Source: Kocuria tytonis
Lineage (GTDB): Bacteria > Actinomycetota > Actinomycetes > Actinomycetales > Micrococcaceae
DNA: 64,000 bases
NCBI RefSeq assembly: GCF_003226895.2
Contig: NZ_PNJG02000001.1
Location: 558,001 to 622,000, forward strand
Reading direction: 5' to 3'
Shown: piece by piece, positions 15,788 to 23,537 of the stretch
Layout of the letters: every line of letters starts with the position of its first letter
Position numbering within the stretch: position 1 is the first letter of the stretch
Notes under the pieces: model-generated
Seen by the model: only the letters and a program-made list of their open reading frames with translations
Database searches by the model: none
What the model was told of the DNA's origin: nothing
Translations under genes and position numbers: made by a program

Positions 15788-17044
15788 TCAGCGGGCGCGC
15801 GCGAGCAGCGGGTGCGAGCGGCACGCGACCGCACCCGCCACCGCGACGACCAGTCCCACCAGCAGGGCCACGCCGTAGCCGGCGGCGCTCGCGAGGAACA
15901 GCCCGGCCGAGGCCCCGATGGTCCCGCCCAGCATGGAGATGGAGCTGAGCAGGGTGAAGTCCGCGCCCGCGTGCCCGGGGCGGGAGATGTCCAGGTTCAC
16001 GGCGTAGATGCCCGTGTTCATCACGGTGTACCCCGCGAGCACGCCGCACGCGCCCACGATCCCGAGCAGCACCTGGGTGCCGTGAGCCCCCGGGGCGTCG
16101 GACCACACCACGGGCACGAGGCACAGCCCGCCGAGCAGCTGGATCCCGGCGCCCAGCAGCAGCGTGGTGCCGCGGCCCACGCGTCGGCACAGCCGCCCGC
16201 CGAGTAGCGCCGCCCCGAGTGCGGGCACCGCGGCGATCACGGAGGTCACGGTGCCGATGAATCCCAGGGACCACCCGGCGTCCACCAGGGCGGGCGTCAC
16301 GAGGGACCACAGCGCGGCGGAGCCCAGGGCCACGAGCGGGACGGCCACGAGGGCCCAGCGCACGGCGCCCGGCACCGAGAGCACACCGAACATGGTGGAC
16401 AGCCGCCCCGCCGCGGGTGCCACGGGGGCCACCTCGCGCTCGCGGTGGCGCAGCACCGGGACCATGGCCACGGCCGTGCACAGCGCCAGGGTTACGACGG
16501 CGGCGCGCCAGCCCCACGCGTCGTAGATCAGCAGGGCGAGCCCACCGCCCACCACCGTGCCGATGTAGCTCGCTCCCACCTGCACACCCGCGCCGAGATC
16601 GTGCTGCTCGCGCTCGAGCCCGCGCACGGACAGGGCGTCCGCGGCGATGTCCTGGGTGGCGGAGAAGAGCACGAACGCCGCGGCCAGGACCACGACAACC
16701 CCCAGTCCCCGCTGCGGGTCCGAGAGCAGCGCCATGCCCAGCAGGGAGAGCACCATCAGCGGCTGCAGGATCAGCAGCCAGGAGCGGTAGTGGCCGCGGG
16801 ACCGGCCCGGGGACCAGCGGTCCAGCAGGGGCGCCCACAGGAACTTCACCGGCCACACCAGCGCCAGCAGCTGCAGCACCCCCAGGGTGCCGAGGTCCGT
16901 GCCGCCGTCCCGGAGGATGCCCACCAGACCGGTGTTGAGGAAGGACGCCCCGATGAACTGGGTGGTGTACAGCCCCCAGAGCAGGAGCCAGAACCCGCGG
17001 TCGGTGCGCGCCGGGGTGGTCTCGGGCGCGGTCAGGGTGCTCAT
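15788..17044 (-). CDS. MFS transporter of the siderophore locus (RhtX/FptX or AmpG-like)
   Basis: 418 residues with about 12 membrane helices. The start FWLLLWGLYTTQFIGASFLN and the DRWSPGRSRGHYRSWLLILQ loop resemble the RhtX/FptX siderophore permeases and AmpG-like MFS proteins. A conserved acidic residue lies in helix 4 (FSATQDIAADALSVRGL). It overlaps the upstream ferric-siderophore reductase gene by 4 bases and lies in the iron-controlled locus. It therefore probably moves the siderophore: uptake by analogy with RhtX/FptX, though export cannot be excluded because no other dedicated exporter is present. Confidence 0.85.
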   Translation of the reverse strand: MSTLTAPETTPARTDRGFWLLLWGLYTTQFIGASFLNTGLVGILRDGGTDLGTLGVLQLLALVWPVKFLWAPLLDRWSPGRSRGHYRSWLLILQPLMVLSLLGMALLSDPQRGLGVVVVLAAAFVLFSATQDIAADALSVRGLEREQHDLGAGVQVGASYIGTVVGGGLALLIYDAWGWRAAVVTLALCTAVAMVPVLRHREREVAPVAPAAGRLSTMFGVLSVPGAVRWALVAVPLVALGSAALWSLVTPALVDAGWSLGFIGTVTSVIAAVPALGAALLGGRLCRRVGRGTTLLLGAGIQLLGGLCLVPVVWSDAPGAHGTQVLLGIVGACGVLAGYTVMNTGIYAVNLDISRPGHAGADFTLLSSISMLGGTIGASAGLFLASAAGYGVALLVGLVVAVAGAVACRSHPLLARAR

Positions 17045-17811
17045 GTGCTCCTCCAGTACGCCGTGGCGTCGATGTGCGTGCGCGGCACCCCGTAGCGGGT
17101 CCGCAGAGTGGTGCTCAGGCGGCGGTTCTGCTGCGCCTCCACGGCGATCCAGAACCGGTGGTCCCCTGTGGGCTCGTGGGCGTCCCAGTGCGCCAGCACG
17201 GCGTCCGCGAGCTCACGGCCCTCACCCGCGTGCCGGATCCGGTGCACCCGGTGGTTCCCGGAGGCCGCGAGCGGAAGATTCTCGTCCCCCGGGTCGCGGT
17301 ACTCGAACCACACCTCCACGTCCTCGGACGCCAACCGGGGCAGCATCGCGTTGACGGCGGGCAGGCTCGCGGGGTCCCCCACGATCACCGTGCGGCCCCG
17401 GAAGTCCGTGTCGAGACCGGGCGCAGGATGCTCCGCGGGCGCCCGGCGCGGATTCCGTCTGGGCTGCCACGGCGGGGTGCTGCCCAGCAGGGAGGCACGG
17501 ACGGTGTCCCCGGGGCGGCACGTGCGCGCCCAGTCGGAGGCCGCGCCGTCGTGCAGCGCGAACTCCAGGTCGAACAGGCCCTCCGAGGGGCGGGGGTCCG
17601 CCACCGTGAACGCGCGCTGGTGGTCCCTGCCCCCGGACGTGAACCACAGCCGCAGCCACAGGGTGGGGAACGGTGTGTGCCGGGCCAGGAAGCCCTCGTC
17701 CCGCACCGTGATCCGGACAAACGTGGGACTCACGTCGTCCCGCGACACCACCGTGAGCCTGGTCTCCGAGGCACCCAGTGCGCGCACGGCCAGTCGTTCC
17801 CAGTGGGGCAT
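17041..17811 (-). CDS. Siderophore-interacting protein (FAD-dependent ferric-siderophore reductase, ViuB/DesF-like)
   Basis: 256 residues from the ATG at 17811 (MPHWERLAVRALG). It has a ferredoxin-reductase-like barrel with the FAD motif DHQRAFTVADPRP (the usual RxYT site appears as RAFT). A SIP C-terminal domain follows (GDPASLPAVNAMLPRL, then RFWIAVEAQQNRRLSTTLRTRYG). It would reduce Fe(III)-siderophore in the cytosol to release iron. A 25-codon extension to 17886 is open but cysteine- and arginine-rich and unlikely. An iron box lies 115 bp upstream. The stop overlaps the MFS start (ATGA). Confidence 0.92.
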   Translation of the reverse strand: MPHWERLAVRALGASETRLTVVSRDDVSPTFVRITVRDEGFLARHTPFPTLWLRLWFTSGGRDHQRAFTVADPRPSEGLFDLEFALHDGAASDWARTCRPGDTVRASLLGSTPPWQPRRNPRRAPAEHPAPGLDTDFRGRTVIVGDPASLPAVNAMLPRLASEDVEVWFEYRDPGDENLPLAASGNHRVHRIRHAGEGRELADAVLAHWDAHEPTGDHRFWIAVEAQQNRRLSTTLRTRYGVPRTHIDATAYWRST

Positions 17812-17925
17812 GGACTCTTCTTCTCCTTGTTGCGGGGCGGGCCTCCGACGGCGGCACATGATGCTGTGCCCGCACGAAGCGGGCACGTACGACGGCGCGG
17901 GGCCGGGTTACGCGATACCCGTGGC

Positions 17926-17942
17926 TTAGGTTAGCCTAACCT
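17926..17942. promoter_or_regulatory. IdeR/DtxR iron box
   Basis: TTAGGTTAGCCTAACCT contains a perfect palindrome of AGGTTAG and CTAACCT around one central base. It matches the DtxR/IdeR operator consensus at nearly every position. It lies between the divergent reductase gene (17811) and decarboxylase gene (18017), so Fe-loaded IdeR would repress both sides when iron is sufficient. Confidence 0.92.
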
Positions 17943-17944
17943 CC

Positions 17945-17972
17945 GGATCAATACGATACTGATCCGTATCCT
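17945..17972 (+). promoter_or_regulatory. Dyad and putative -10 region before the siderophore operon
   Basis: A perfect inverted repeat GGATCA/TGATCC (17945-17950, 17960-17965) overlaps a second one, ATACG/CGTAT (17951-17955, 17965-17969). TATCCT at 17967-17972 could be the -10 box of the operon. The iron box would then overlap or abut the -35 region. Confidence 0.35.
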
Positions 17973-18016
17973 AATACGTCCCACGAGTGCCTCCAACGGA
18001 AAGCGGACCCTGCTCC

Positions 18017-19483
18017 ATGACTTCATCCCTGCTGCACCAGGACACCGTGGCGGAACTGATGCGGGAGGTCACCGCGGCCGCGGCCGCCGGCTCCGCCCGC
18101 ATCGCCGCCGCACGACAGCCGCACGAGCCCGCCGACCACGCGGAGATCGCGCAGGAGATCGAGCGGATCGACCTCGACGCCCCGCTGGGCGACTTCGACT
18201 CCGTGCTCGCCGAGCTCGATCACGCCTGGCTGCGGCACGCCGTGTGGTTCCACCACCCGCGCACGCTCGCCCACCTCAACTGCCCCGTGGCGGTGCCCGC
18301 CGTGGCCGCCGAGACCCTCGCGGCCGCCGTGAACGTCTCCATGGACACGTGGGACCAGTCCAAGGCGGCCACCGCGGTGGAGCGCTCGCTGCTGTCCTGG
18401 ACCGCGCAGCGCATCGGGTTCCCGGCCGCCGCGGACGGCATGTTCACCCCGGGCGGGACCACCTCCAACCTGCAGGCGCTCATGCTCGCGCGTGACGAAT
18501 CCCTCGAACGCACGGCCCACCTGCCGGCCGCGGCCCCGCGACCGGTGCGGGCGGCGGCGTTGCGGATCCTCGCGAGCGCGGAGAGCCACTTCTCGGTGGT
18601 CACGGCCGCGCGCATCCTGGGCCTCGACGACGACAGCGTGATCCCCCTCCCGGTGGAGGGGGACGGGCGGATGTCCGTCCCGGCACTGCGTCGGGTGCTC
18701 GCGGACCTCGCCGAGCAGAACCTCACACCCATGGCCGTGGTGGCCACCGCCGGGACCACGGACCGCGGTGTGATCGACCCGCTGCGGCGGCTCGCGGAGA
18801 TCTGCGGGGCCGCCGGGATCTGGCTGCACGTGGACGCGGCCTACGGCGGCGGTCTGCTCGTCTCCCCCGCGCACCGGGACCGGCTGGCCGGGATCGAGGG
18901 GGCGGACTCCGTGACCGTGGACTACCACAAGACCTGGTTCCAGCCCGTGAGCTGCTCGGCGGTGGTCGTGCGGGACGGGCGCACCCTGCGCCACTGCGCG
19001 CACCACGCCGCCTACCTGAACCCCGCGGACACCCCCGAGCCCAACCAGGTGGACCGCTCGCTGCAGACCACCCGGCGCTTCGACGCCCTCAAGCTGTGGG
19101 CCACGCTGCGCACGGTGGGCCCGGACGCGATCGGTGCGCTGCTGGACACGGTCGTCGACCTCGCCGCCCGGGTGGCCGGGAACCTGCGGGAGGACCCCCG
19201 CTTCGAGCTCGTGTGCGAGCCCTCGCTGAGCACGGTCCTCTTCCGCTGGCTCCCGCCCGAGGCCGCGGACCCGGACCCCTGGGTGCGCGCGATCCGCCGC
19301 GCCGTGTGGGACACCGGCCGCGCCACCGTGGCCGAGACGGAGATCGCCGGGCGCCCCTGCCTGAAGTTCACCCTGCTCAACCCCGACACCACGCTCGAGG
19401 ACGTCCAGGAGGTCCTGGAGCTGGTCCACGAGACCGCACTGCACCTGACCGCGCGCGACCACACCGGAAAGGCCCTCGCATGA
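18017..19483 (+). CDS. desA: PLP-dependent amino-acid decarboxylase for siderophore synthesis (DesA-like, probably lysine to cadaverine)
   Basis: 488 residues from the ATG at 18017. Fold-type I group II decarboxylase. The PLP Schiff-base lysine is K305 in SVTVDYHKTWFQP, the PLP-pyridine Asp is in WLHVDAAYGGG, and a GGTTSNLQALMLARD phosphate loop is present. The sequence around K305 and the following LRHCAHHAAYLNP resemble Streptomyces DesA, which makes cadaverine for desferrioxamines. A related 2,4-diaminobutyrate decarboxylase activity is the alternative. It is the first gene of a four-gene operon and overlaps the next gene by 4 bases. An IdeR box lies 75 bp upstream. The ribosome-binding site is weak. 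Confidence 0.9.
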   Translation: MTSSLLHQDTVAELMREVTAAAAAGSARIAAARQPHEPADHAEIAQEIERIDLDAPLGDFDSVLAELDHAWLRHAVWFHHPRTLAHLNCPVAVPAVAAETLAAAVNVSMDTWDQSKAATAVERSLLSWTAQRIGFPAAADGMFTPGGTTSNLQALMLARDESLERTAHLPAAAPRPVRAAALRILASAESHFSVVTAARILGLDDDSVIPLPVEGDGRMSVPALRRVLADLAEQNLTPMAVVATAGTTDRGVIDPLRRLAEICGAAGIWLHVDAAYGGGLLVSPAHRDRLAGIEGADSVTVDYHKTWFQPVSCSAVVVRDGRTLRHCAHHAAYLNPADTPEPNQVDRSLQTTRRFDALKLWATLRTVGPDAIGALLDTVVDLAARVAGNLREDPRFELVCEPSLSTVLFRWLPPEAADPDPWVRAIRRAVWDTGRATVAETEIAGRPCLKFTLLNPDTTLEDVQEVLELVHETALHLTARDHTGKALA

Positions 19484-21714
19484 ACCCCGGCGACCCCGCC
19501 CCGTCCCTGCCCCGCCCCGACGACGCCGCGCCGTCGGCCCCCGCTCCGGCGCCCGGCCCCGCGGGCGGGCCCACCGGCACGACGTCGCCCGCTGCCGTGG
19601 GCGCGGCACCCACCGGCCCCGCGTCCCCGCACGGATCCGGGAACCGCGCGTCCGCCCGCACGCCGGACGCCGGGGACACGACGGACCGCGGCACCGAGGG
19701 GGCTCCGCTGGACCTGCTGTGCGTGGGGGTGGGCCCGTTCGGCCTGGGCCTCGCGTGCCTCGCGGATCCGCTGCCGGGCCTGCGGGCCGCGTTCCTGGAC
19801 GCGGCGGACGGGTTCGACTGGCACCCCGGGCTGCTGTTCGAGGACGCGACCCTGCAGGTGCCGTTCCTCGCGGACCTGGTGACCATGGCGGACCCCACCT
19901 CCCGGTTCTCGTTCCTGCAGTGGCTCAAGGAGACCGGGGGGCTGTACCCGTTCTACGTGCGGGAGTCCTTCTACCCGCTGCGTCGCGACTACAACGCCTA
20001 CTGCCGCTGGGCCGCCGGGCGTGTGAGGGGGGTGCGCTGGGGCCACCGCGTCACGGCGGTCACGCGTCCCTCCGGTGCGGGCCCCTGGCGGGTCACCGTG
20101 CAGGCGCGCGGCGAGACCCGCACGTGGTGGACGCGCCACCTCGTGGTGGGCACGGGCACCGTCCCGCACCGGCTCCCCCAGCTCGACGCGGTCCGGGACG
20201 CCACGGTCCACGCGAGCGACTACCTGCCCCACCGTCCGGCGCTCGCGCGGACGCGGCACGTCACGGTGGTGGGCTCCGGGCAGTCCGCCGCCGAGGTGTT
20301 CCTGGACCTGCTCCGCGCCCCGGACGGTCCCGCAGTGGACTGGATCACCCGCTCCCCGCGGTTCTACCCGATGGAGTACTCCAAGCTCAGCCTGGAGCTG
20401 ACCTCCCCCGACTACCTGGACCACTTCCGCGCGCTGCCGGAGGCCGAGCGGGACCGGCTCAACGCCTCCCAGCCGCAGCTGCACCGCGGCATCTCGGACG
20501 AAACCATCGAGGCGGTCCACGAGGCCCTGTACGTGCGCCGCGGGGACGCCGACGCCGCGTCCGTCCGTCTCGTGGCCGCCACCGAGCTCACGGACGCGTG
20601 GCACGAGGACGGCCGCACGGTGCTGCGCTGGCGCAGCACCGAGAACCACAGGGTGCGCGAGACCGTCACGGACGCCGTGGTCGCCGCCACCGGGTACCGC
20701 CCGTCCGCCCTGGACTGGCTCGCGCCGGTCTCCGACCAGCTCACCCTGGACGACGCCGGGCGCCTGAGCCCCGACCGCTACCACCGGGCGAGCGTGGACG
20801 GCACCGTGCACGTGCTCAACCACGGCGAGCACACCCATGCGCTGACGGCCCCGGACCTCGGGATGGGGGCGTTGCGCAACGCACACGTCCTGGCCCACGT
20901 CACGGGGCGCCGGCCGTACGCCACCGAGGAGCACACCACGTTCCAGAGCTTCGGGCAGATCCCCCAGGGGCGCGGCGTCCCGCGGCTGCGCGCGGAGCAG
21001 TGGCGGGACGGCGCGGTCGAGGTCGGCACCCGGGGTCGGCGCTTCAGCCTGCGGCCCGTGGACCCGGAGCGCGATCTCCCCCTGCTGCACGAGTGGCTCA
21101 GCGCACCGCGCGCGCAGGCCTGGGGGCTCGTGGGCGCCCCTGCCGAGGACGTGGCACGCGAGTACCACCGGATGGCCGCCGCGGCCGGCGAGGACGCCTG
21201 GATCGTGAGCGAGCACGGCTCGCCCCTGGCCCTGCTGGAGACCTACGACCCCGCGCGCAGCCCCCTGGCGGACGTCTGGCCCGTGCGCGACGGCGACGCC
21301 GGTCTGCACCTCTTCGTGGCACCGGCCACCCGCCCCGTTCCCGGGACCACGCGCGCCGTGATGGCCGCCGCCCTGCAGTTCGTGCTGGCGGACCCCGCGG
21401 TGCAGCGGGTGCTCGTGGAACCGGACGTGCGCAACGAGCGGATCCGCGCCGTCAACCGGTGGGCCGGGTTCCGGGAGGTCGGTGAGTGCCGGCTGCCGGA
21501 CAAGACGGCGTGCGTGAGCGTGGTGGACCGCGCCACCGTGGCCGCGGCGAGCGCCGAGGACGCCACCGACGAGGCGCCGGGGGCGGCTGACGCGGAGCCC
21601 GGCGCCCACGAACGCCCCGACGACGAAGGGGCCAGGCCGCGAGCGGCTGCCTCCGACGGGACGCACGGGCAGACCCACGGGATCGACCGCACCACCACGG
21701 AGGTGACCCGATGA
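19480..21714 (+). CDS. Fusion of siderophore amine N-hydroxylase (DesB-like) and acyl-CoA acyltransferase (DesC-like)
   Basis: 744 residues from the ATG at 19480. Residues 1-75 are a Pro/Ala/Gly-rich low-complexity leader. Residues 77-500 are a lysine/ornithine/cadaverine N-monooxygenase: FAD motif LLCVGVGPFGLGLACLAD, substrate region GFDWHPGLLFEDATLQVPFL, NADPH motif VTVVGSGQSAAEVFLDL near 262, and the terminal ATGYRP. Residues about 521-680 are a siderophore-type GNAT (AlcB/IucB family; RFSLRPVDPERDLPLLHEW, then VLVEPDVRNERIRAVNRWAG). The last 65 residues are again low complexity. In Streptomyces these are separate proteins, so one chain here would hydroxylate cadaverine and acylate the hydroxylamine. 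It overlaps both neighbours by 4 bases. No frameshift is visible at the junction. Confidence 0.9.
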   Translation: MNPGDPAPSLPRPDDAAPSAPAPAPGPAGGPTGTTSPAAVGAAPTGPASPHGSGNRASARTPDAGDTTDRGTEGAPLDLLCVGVGPFGLGLACLADPLPGLRAAFLDAADGFDWHPGLLFEDATLQVPFLADLVTMADPTSRFSFLQWLKETGGLYPFYVRESFYPLRRDYNAYCRWAAGRVRGVRWGHRVTAVTRPSGAGPWRVTVQARGETRTWWTRHLVVGTGTVPHRLPQLDAVRDATVHASDYLPHRPALARTRHVTVVGSGQSAAEVFLDLLRAPDGPAVDWITRSPRFYPMEYSKLSLELTSPDYLDHFRALPEAERDRLNASQPQLHRGISDETIEAVHEALYVRRGDADAASVRLVAATELTDAWHEDGRTVLRWRSTENHRVRETVTDAVVAATGYRPSALDWLAPVSDQLTLDDAGRLSPDRYHRASVDGTVHVLNHGEHTHALTAPDLGMGALRNAHVLAHVTGRRPYATEEHTTFQSFGQIPQGRGVPRLRAEQWRDGAVEVGTRGRRFSLRPVDPERDLPLLHEWLSAPRAQAWGLVGAPAEDVAREYHRMAAAAGEDAWIVSEHGSPLALLETYDPARSPLADVWPVRDGDAGLHLFVAPATRPVPGTTRAVMAAALQFVLADPAVQRVLVEPDVRNERIRAVNRWAGFREVGECRLPDKTACVSVVDRATVAAASAEDATDEAPGAADAEPGAHERPDDEGARPRAAASDGTHGQTHGIDRTTTEVTR

Positions 21715-23537
21715 CCGGGAGCCACGACACGCGGACCGGCCGGGCGACGTCGGCCGCGCCGCGACCCACGCCGGCACCGGGACTGGACCGGGAGGCGGCG
21801 CGTGCGCTGCAGCGGGACGTGCTGGCCAAGATGTTCTCGGAGTTCAGCCACGAACGGCTGCTCACACCCGAGCCGAGCGGTGCGGGGTGGACCGTGGCGG
21901 ACGCCCACGGGCAGCCGTGCTGGTACTTCGAGGCCACGCGCCACCCCCTCGAGCACTGGGAGGTGGCCCCCGACTCGGTGCGGCGGATCGTGCCGGGCGG
22001 GTCCGGGGAGCCGGACGCCCAGCAGGCCGTGCTGGACCTGCGGGACGCGCTCGGACTGAGTGACGAGATGCTGCCGCTGTACCTGGAGGACCTCTCCGCG
22101 ACCATGTTCTCCATGGCGCAGCGCCGGGCCGCGCCCGCTCCCACCGCCGAGGAGCTCGCGCACAGCGGGCTCCCCGAGGTGGAGCGGTTCCTGGACCGGG
22201 GCCACCCGGGCTTCGTGGCGAGCTCCGGGCGCGTGGGCATGGGAGCCGCGGAGCAGACCGTGTGGGCGCCGGAGGCCGCCGAGCCCACGCCGCTCACGTG
22301 GCTGGCCGCCCGCAGGCAGCTGTGCACCGTGTCGCTGGGCGCGGAGCTCACCGACGAGGAGCACGTGCGGCGGCACCTCACGGACGCAGAGCGGGAGCGC
22401 TTCCGCGCCGTGGTCCGGGACGCGGGCGAGGACCCGCACGAGTACACGGTGATCCCCGTGCACCCGTGGCAGTGGGAGCACCGGATCCTGCCCGGGATGC
22501 TCGGGGACGTGCTGCGGCAGGACCTCGTCCTGCTCGGACGGGGCGACCACGTGTGGCGGGCCCAGCAGTCCCTGCGGACGTTCCTGGACGTCACCGACCC
22601 GCACCGGGACTACGCGAAGACCGCCATGGGCGTGCACAGCATGGGCTTCCTGCGCGGGCTCTCCCCCGCGTACATGCGCACGATGCCCGCGATCAGCGAC
22701 TGGCTCCACGGCGTCGTCCGGGAGGATCCGTTCCTGCGGGCCCGGGGCGTCCGGGTGCTGCGCGAGCACGCGGCGGTCGGGTACACCGGGGACGCCCACC
22801 ACCGCAGCGGCGTCCGCTCGGACCACACCAAGCAGCTCGCGGCGCTGTGGCGGGAGTCCCCGCTGCCGTTGCTGGAGCCCGACGAGCACGCGGCGAGCCT
22901 CGCCGGCGTGCTGCACACGGACCGGGACGGCAACCCGCTGGTGGGCGCGTGGATCGCCCGCTCCGGTGTTTCCGCCGAGCAGTGGGTGAACGCGCTGCTG
23001 GCGGTCTACCTCGTCCCCGTGGCCCACCTGCTGCTCACCCAGGACACCGCCCTGATGCCCCACAGCGAGAACGTGATCCTGCGGCTGCGCGCCGGTCTGC
23101 CCGTGGGCGCGTTCTGGAAGGACCTGGGCGAGGAGGTCGCGGTGCTCAGCGACCGCCCCCTGCCCGAGGGACTCGAGCGCATCCGCGCCGTCACCGGTCC
23201 CGAGGAGCGTGAGCTCGCCGTCCACACGGACGTGCTCGACGGCGTGCTGCGCCACCTCGCAATCCTGCTGCACCGCACCGGGCTGCTGACCGAGGACAGG
23301 TTCTGGGCGCTCGCGGCCCGCTCCCTGGACGAGCACCGCGAGCAGTTCCCGGAGCACTGGCGGGAGCTGGACCTCTTCCGGGAGACCTTCGCGCACTCGT
23401 GCCTGAACCGGCTGCAGCTGCGCAATCCCCAGCGCATGGTGGACCTCGCGAACCAGTCGGGGTCCCTGACCTACGCCGGGCGCCTGGTGAATCCACTGGC
23501 CACGTTCCGTTCCGCCGGGCGGGAGCGCACGCCGTGA
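21711..23537 (+). CDS. desD: NIS siderophore synthetase (IucA/IucC family, DesD-like)
   Basis: 608 residues from the ATG at 21711. It has NRPS-independent siderophore synthetase blocks: GHPGFVASSGRVGMG (the K/S-x-x-G ATP loop), IPVHPWQWEH, SLRTFLDVTDP, the AYMRTMPAISDWL region, and LMPHSENVILRLR. A C-terminal FhuF-like helical domain ends in NRLQLRNPQRMVDLANQSG. The family adenylates a carboxylate and joins it to an amine; DesD condenses and cyclises three N-hydroxy-N-succinyl-cadaverines. The length is normal. It is the third gene of the operon, with 4-base overlaps on both sides. Confidence 0.93.
   Translation: MTGSHDTRTGRATSAAPRPTPAPGLDREAARALQRDVLAKMFSEFSHERLLTPEPSGAGWTVADAHGQPCWYFEATRHPLEHWEVAPDSVRRIVPGGSGEPDAQQAVLDLRDALGLSDEMLPLYLEDLSATMFSMAQRRAAPAPTAEELAHSGLPEVERFLDRGHPGFVASSGRVGMGAAEQTVWAPEAAEPTPLTWLAARRQLCTVSLGAELTDEEHVRRHLTDAERERFRAVVRDAGEDPHEYTVIPVHPWQWEHRILPGMLGDVLRQDLVLLGRGDHVWRAQQSLRTFLDVTDPHRDYAKTAMGVHSMGFLRGLSPAYMRTMPAISDWLHGVVREDPFLRARGVRVLREHAAVGYTGDAHHRSGVRSDHTKQLAALWRESPLPLLEPDEHAASLAGVLHTDRDGNPLVGAWIARSGVSAEQWVNALLAVYLVPVAHLLLTQDTALMPHSENVILRLRAGLPVGAFWKDLGEEVAVLSDRPLPEGLERIRAVTGPEERELAVHTDVLDGVLRHLAILLHRTGLLTEDRFWALAARSLDEHREQFPEHWRELDLFRETFAHSCLNRLQLRNPQRMVDLANQSGSLTYAGRLVNPLATFRSAGRERTP

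Noticed and set aside
19012-21777. 921-codon minus-strand open frame opposite desA and the hydroxylase fusion
   Set aside because: It is a shadow frame without family features; the plus strand has complete catalytic motifs.
23399-23533. Longer N-terminus for the penicillin-acylase fusion
   Set aside because: The extension lies inside the desD coding region and lacks family similarity; the GTG overlapping the desD stop fits the operon's other junctions.
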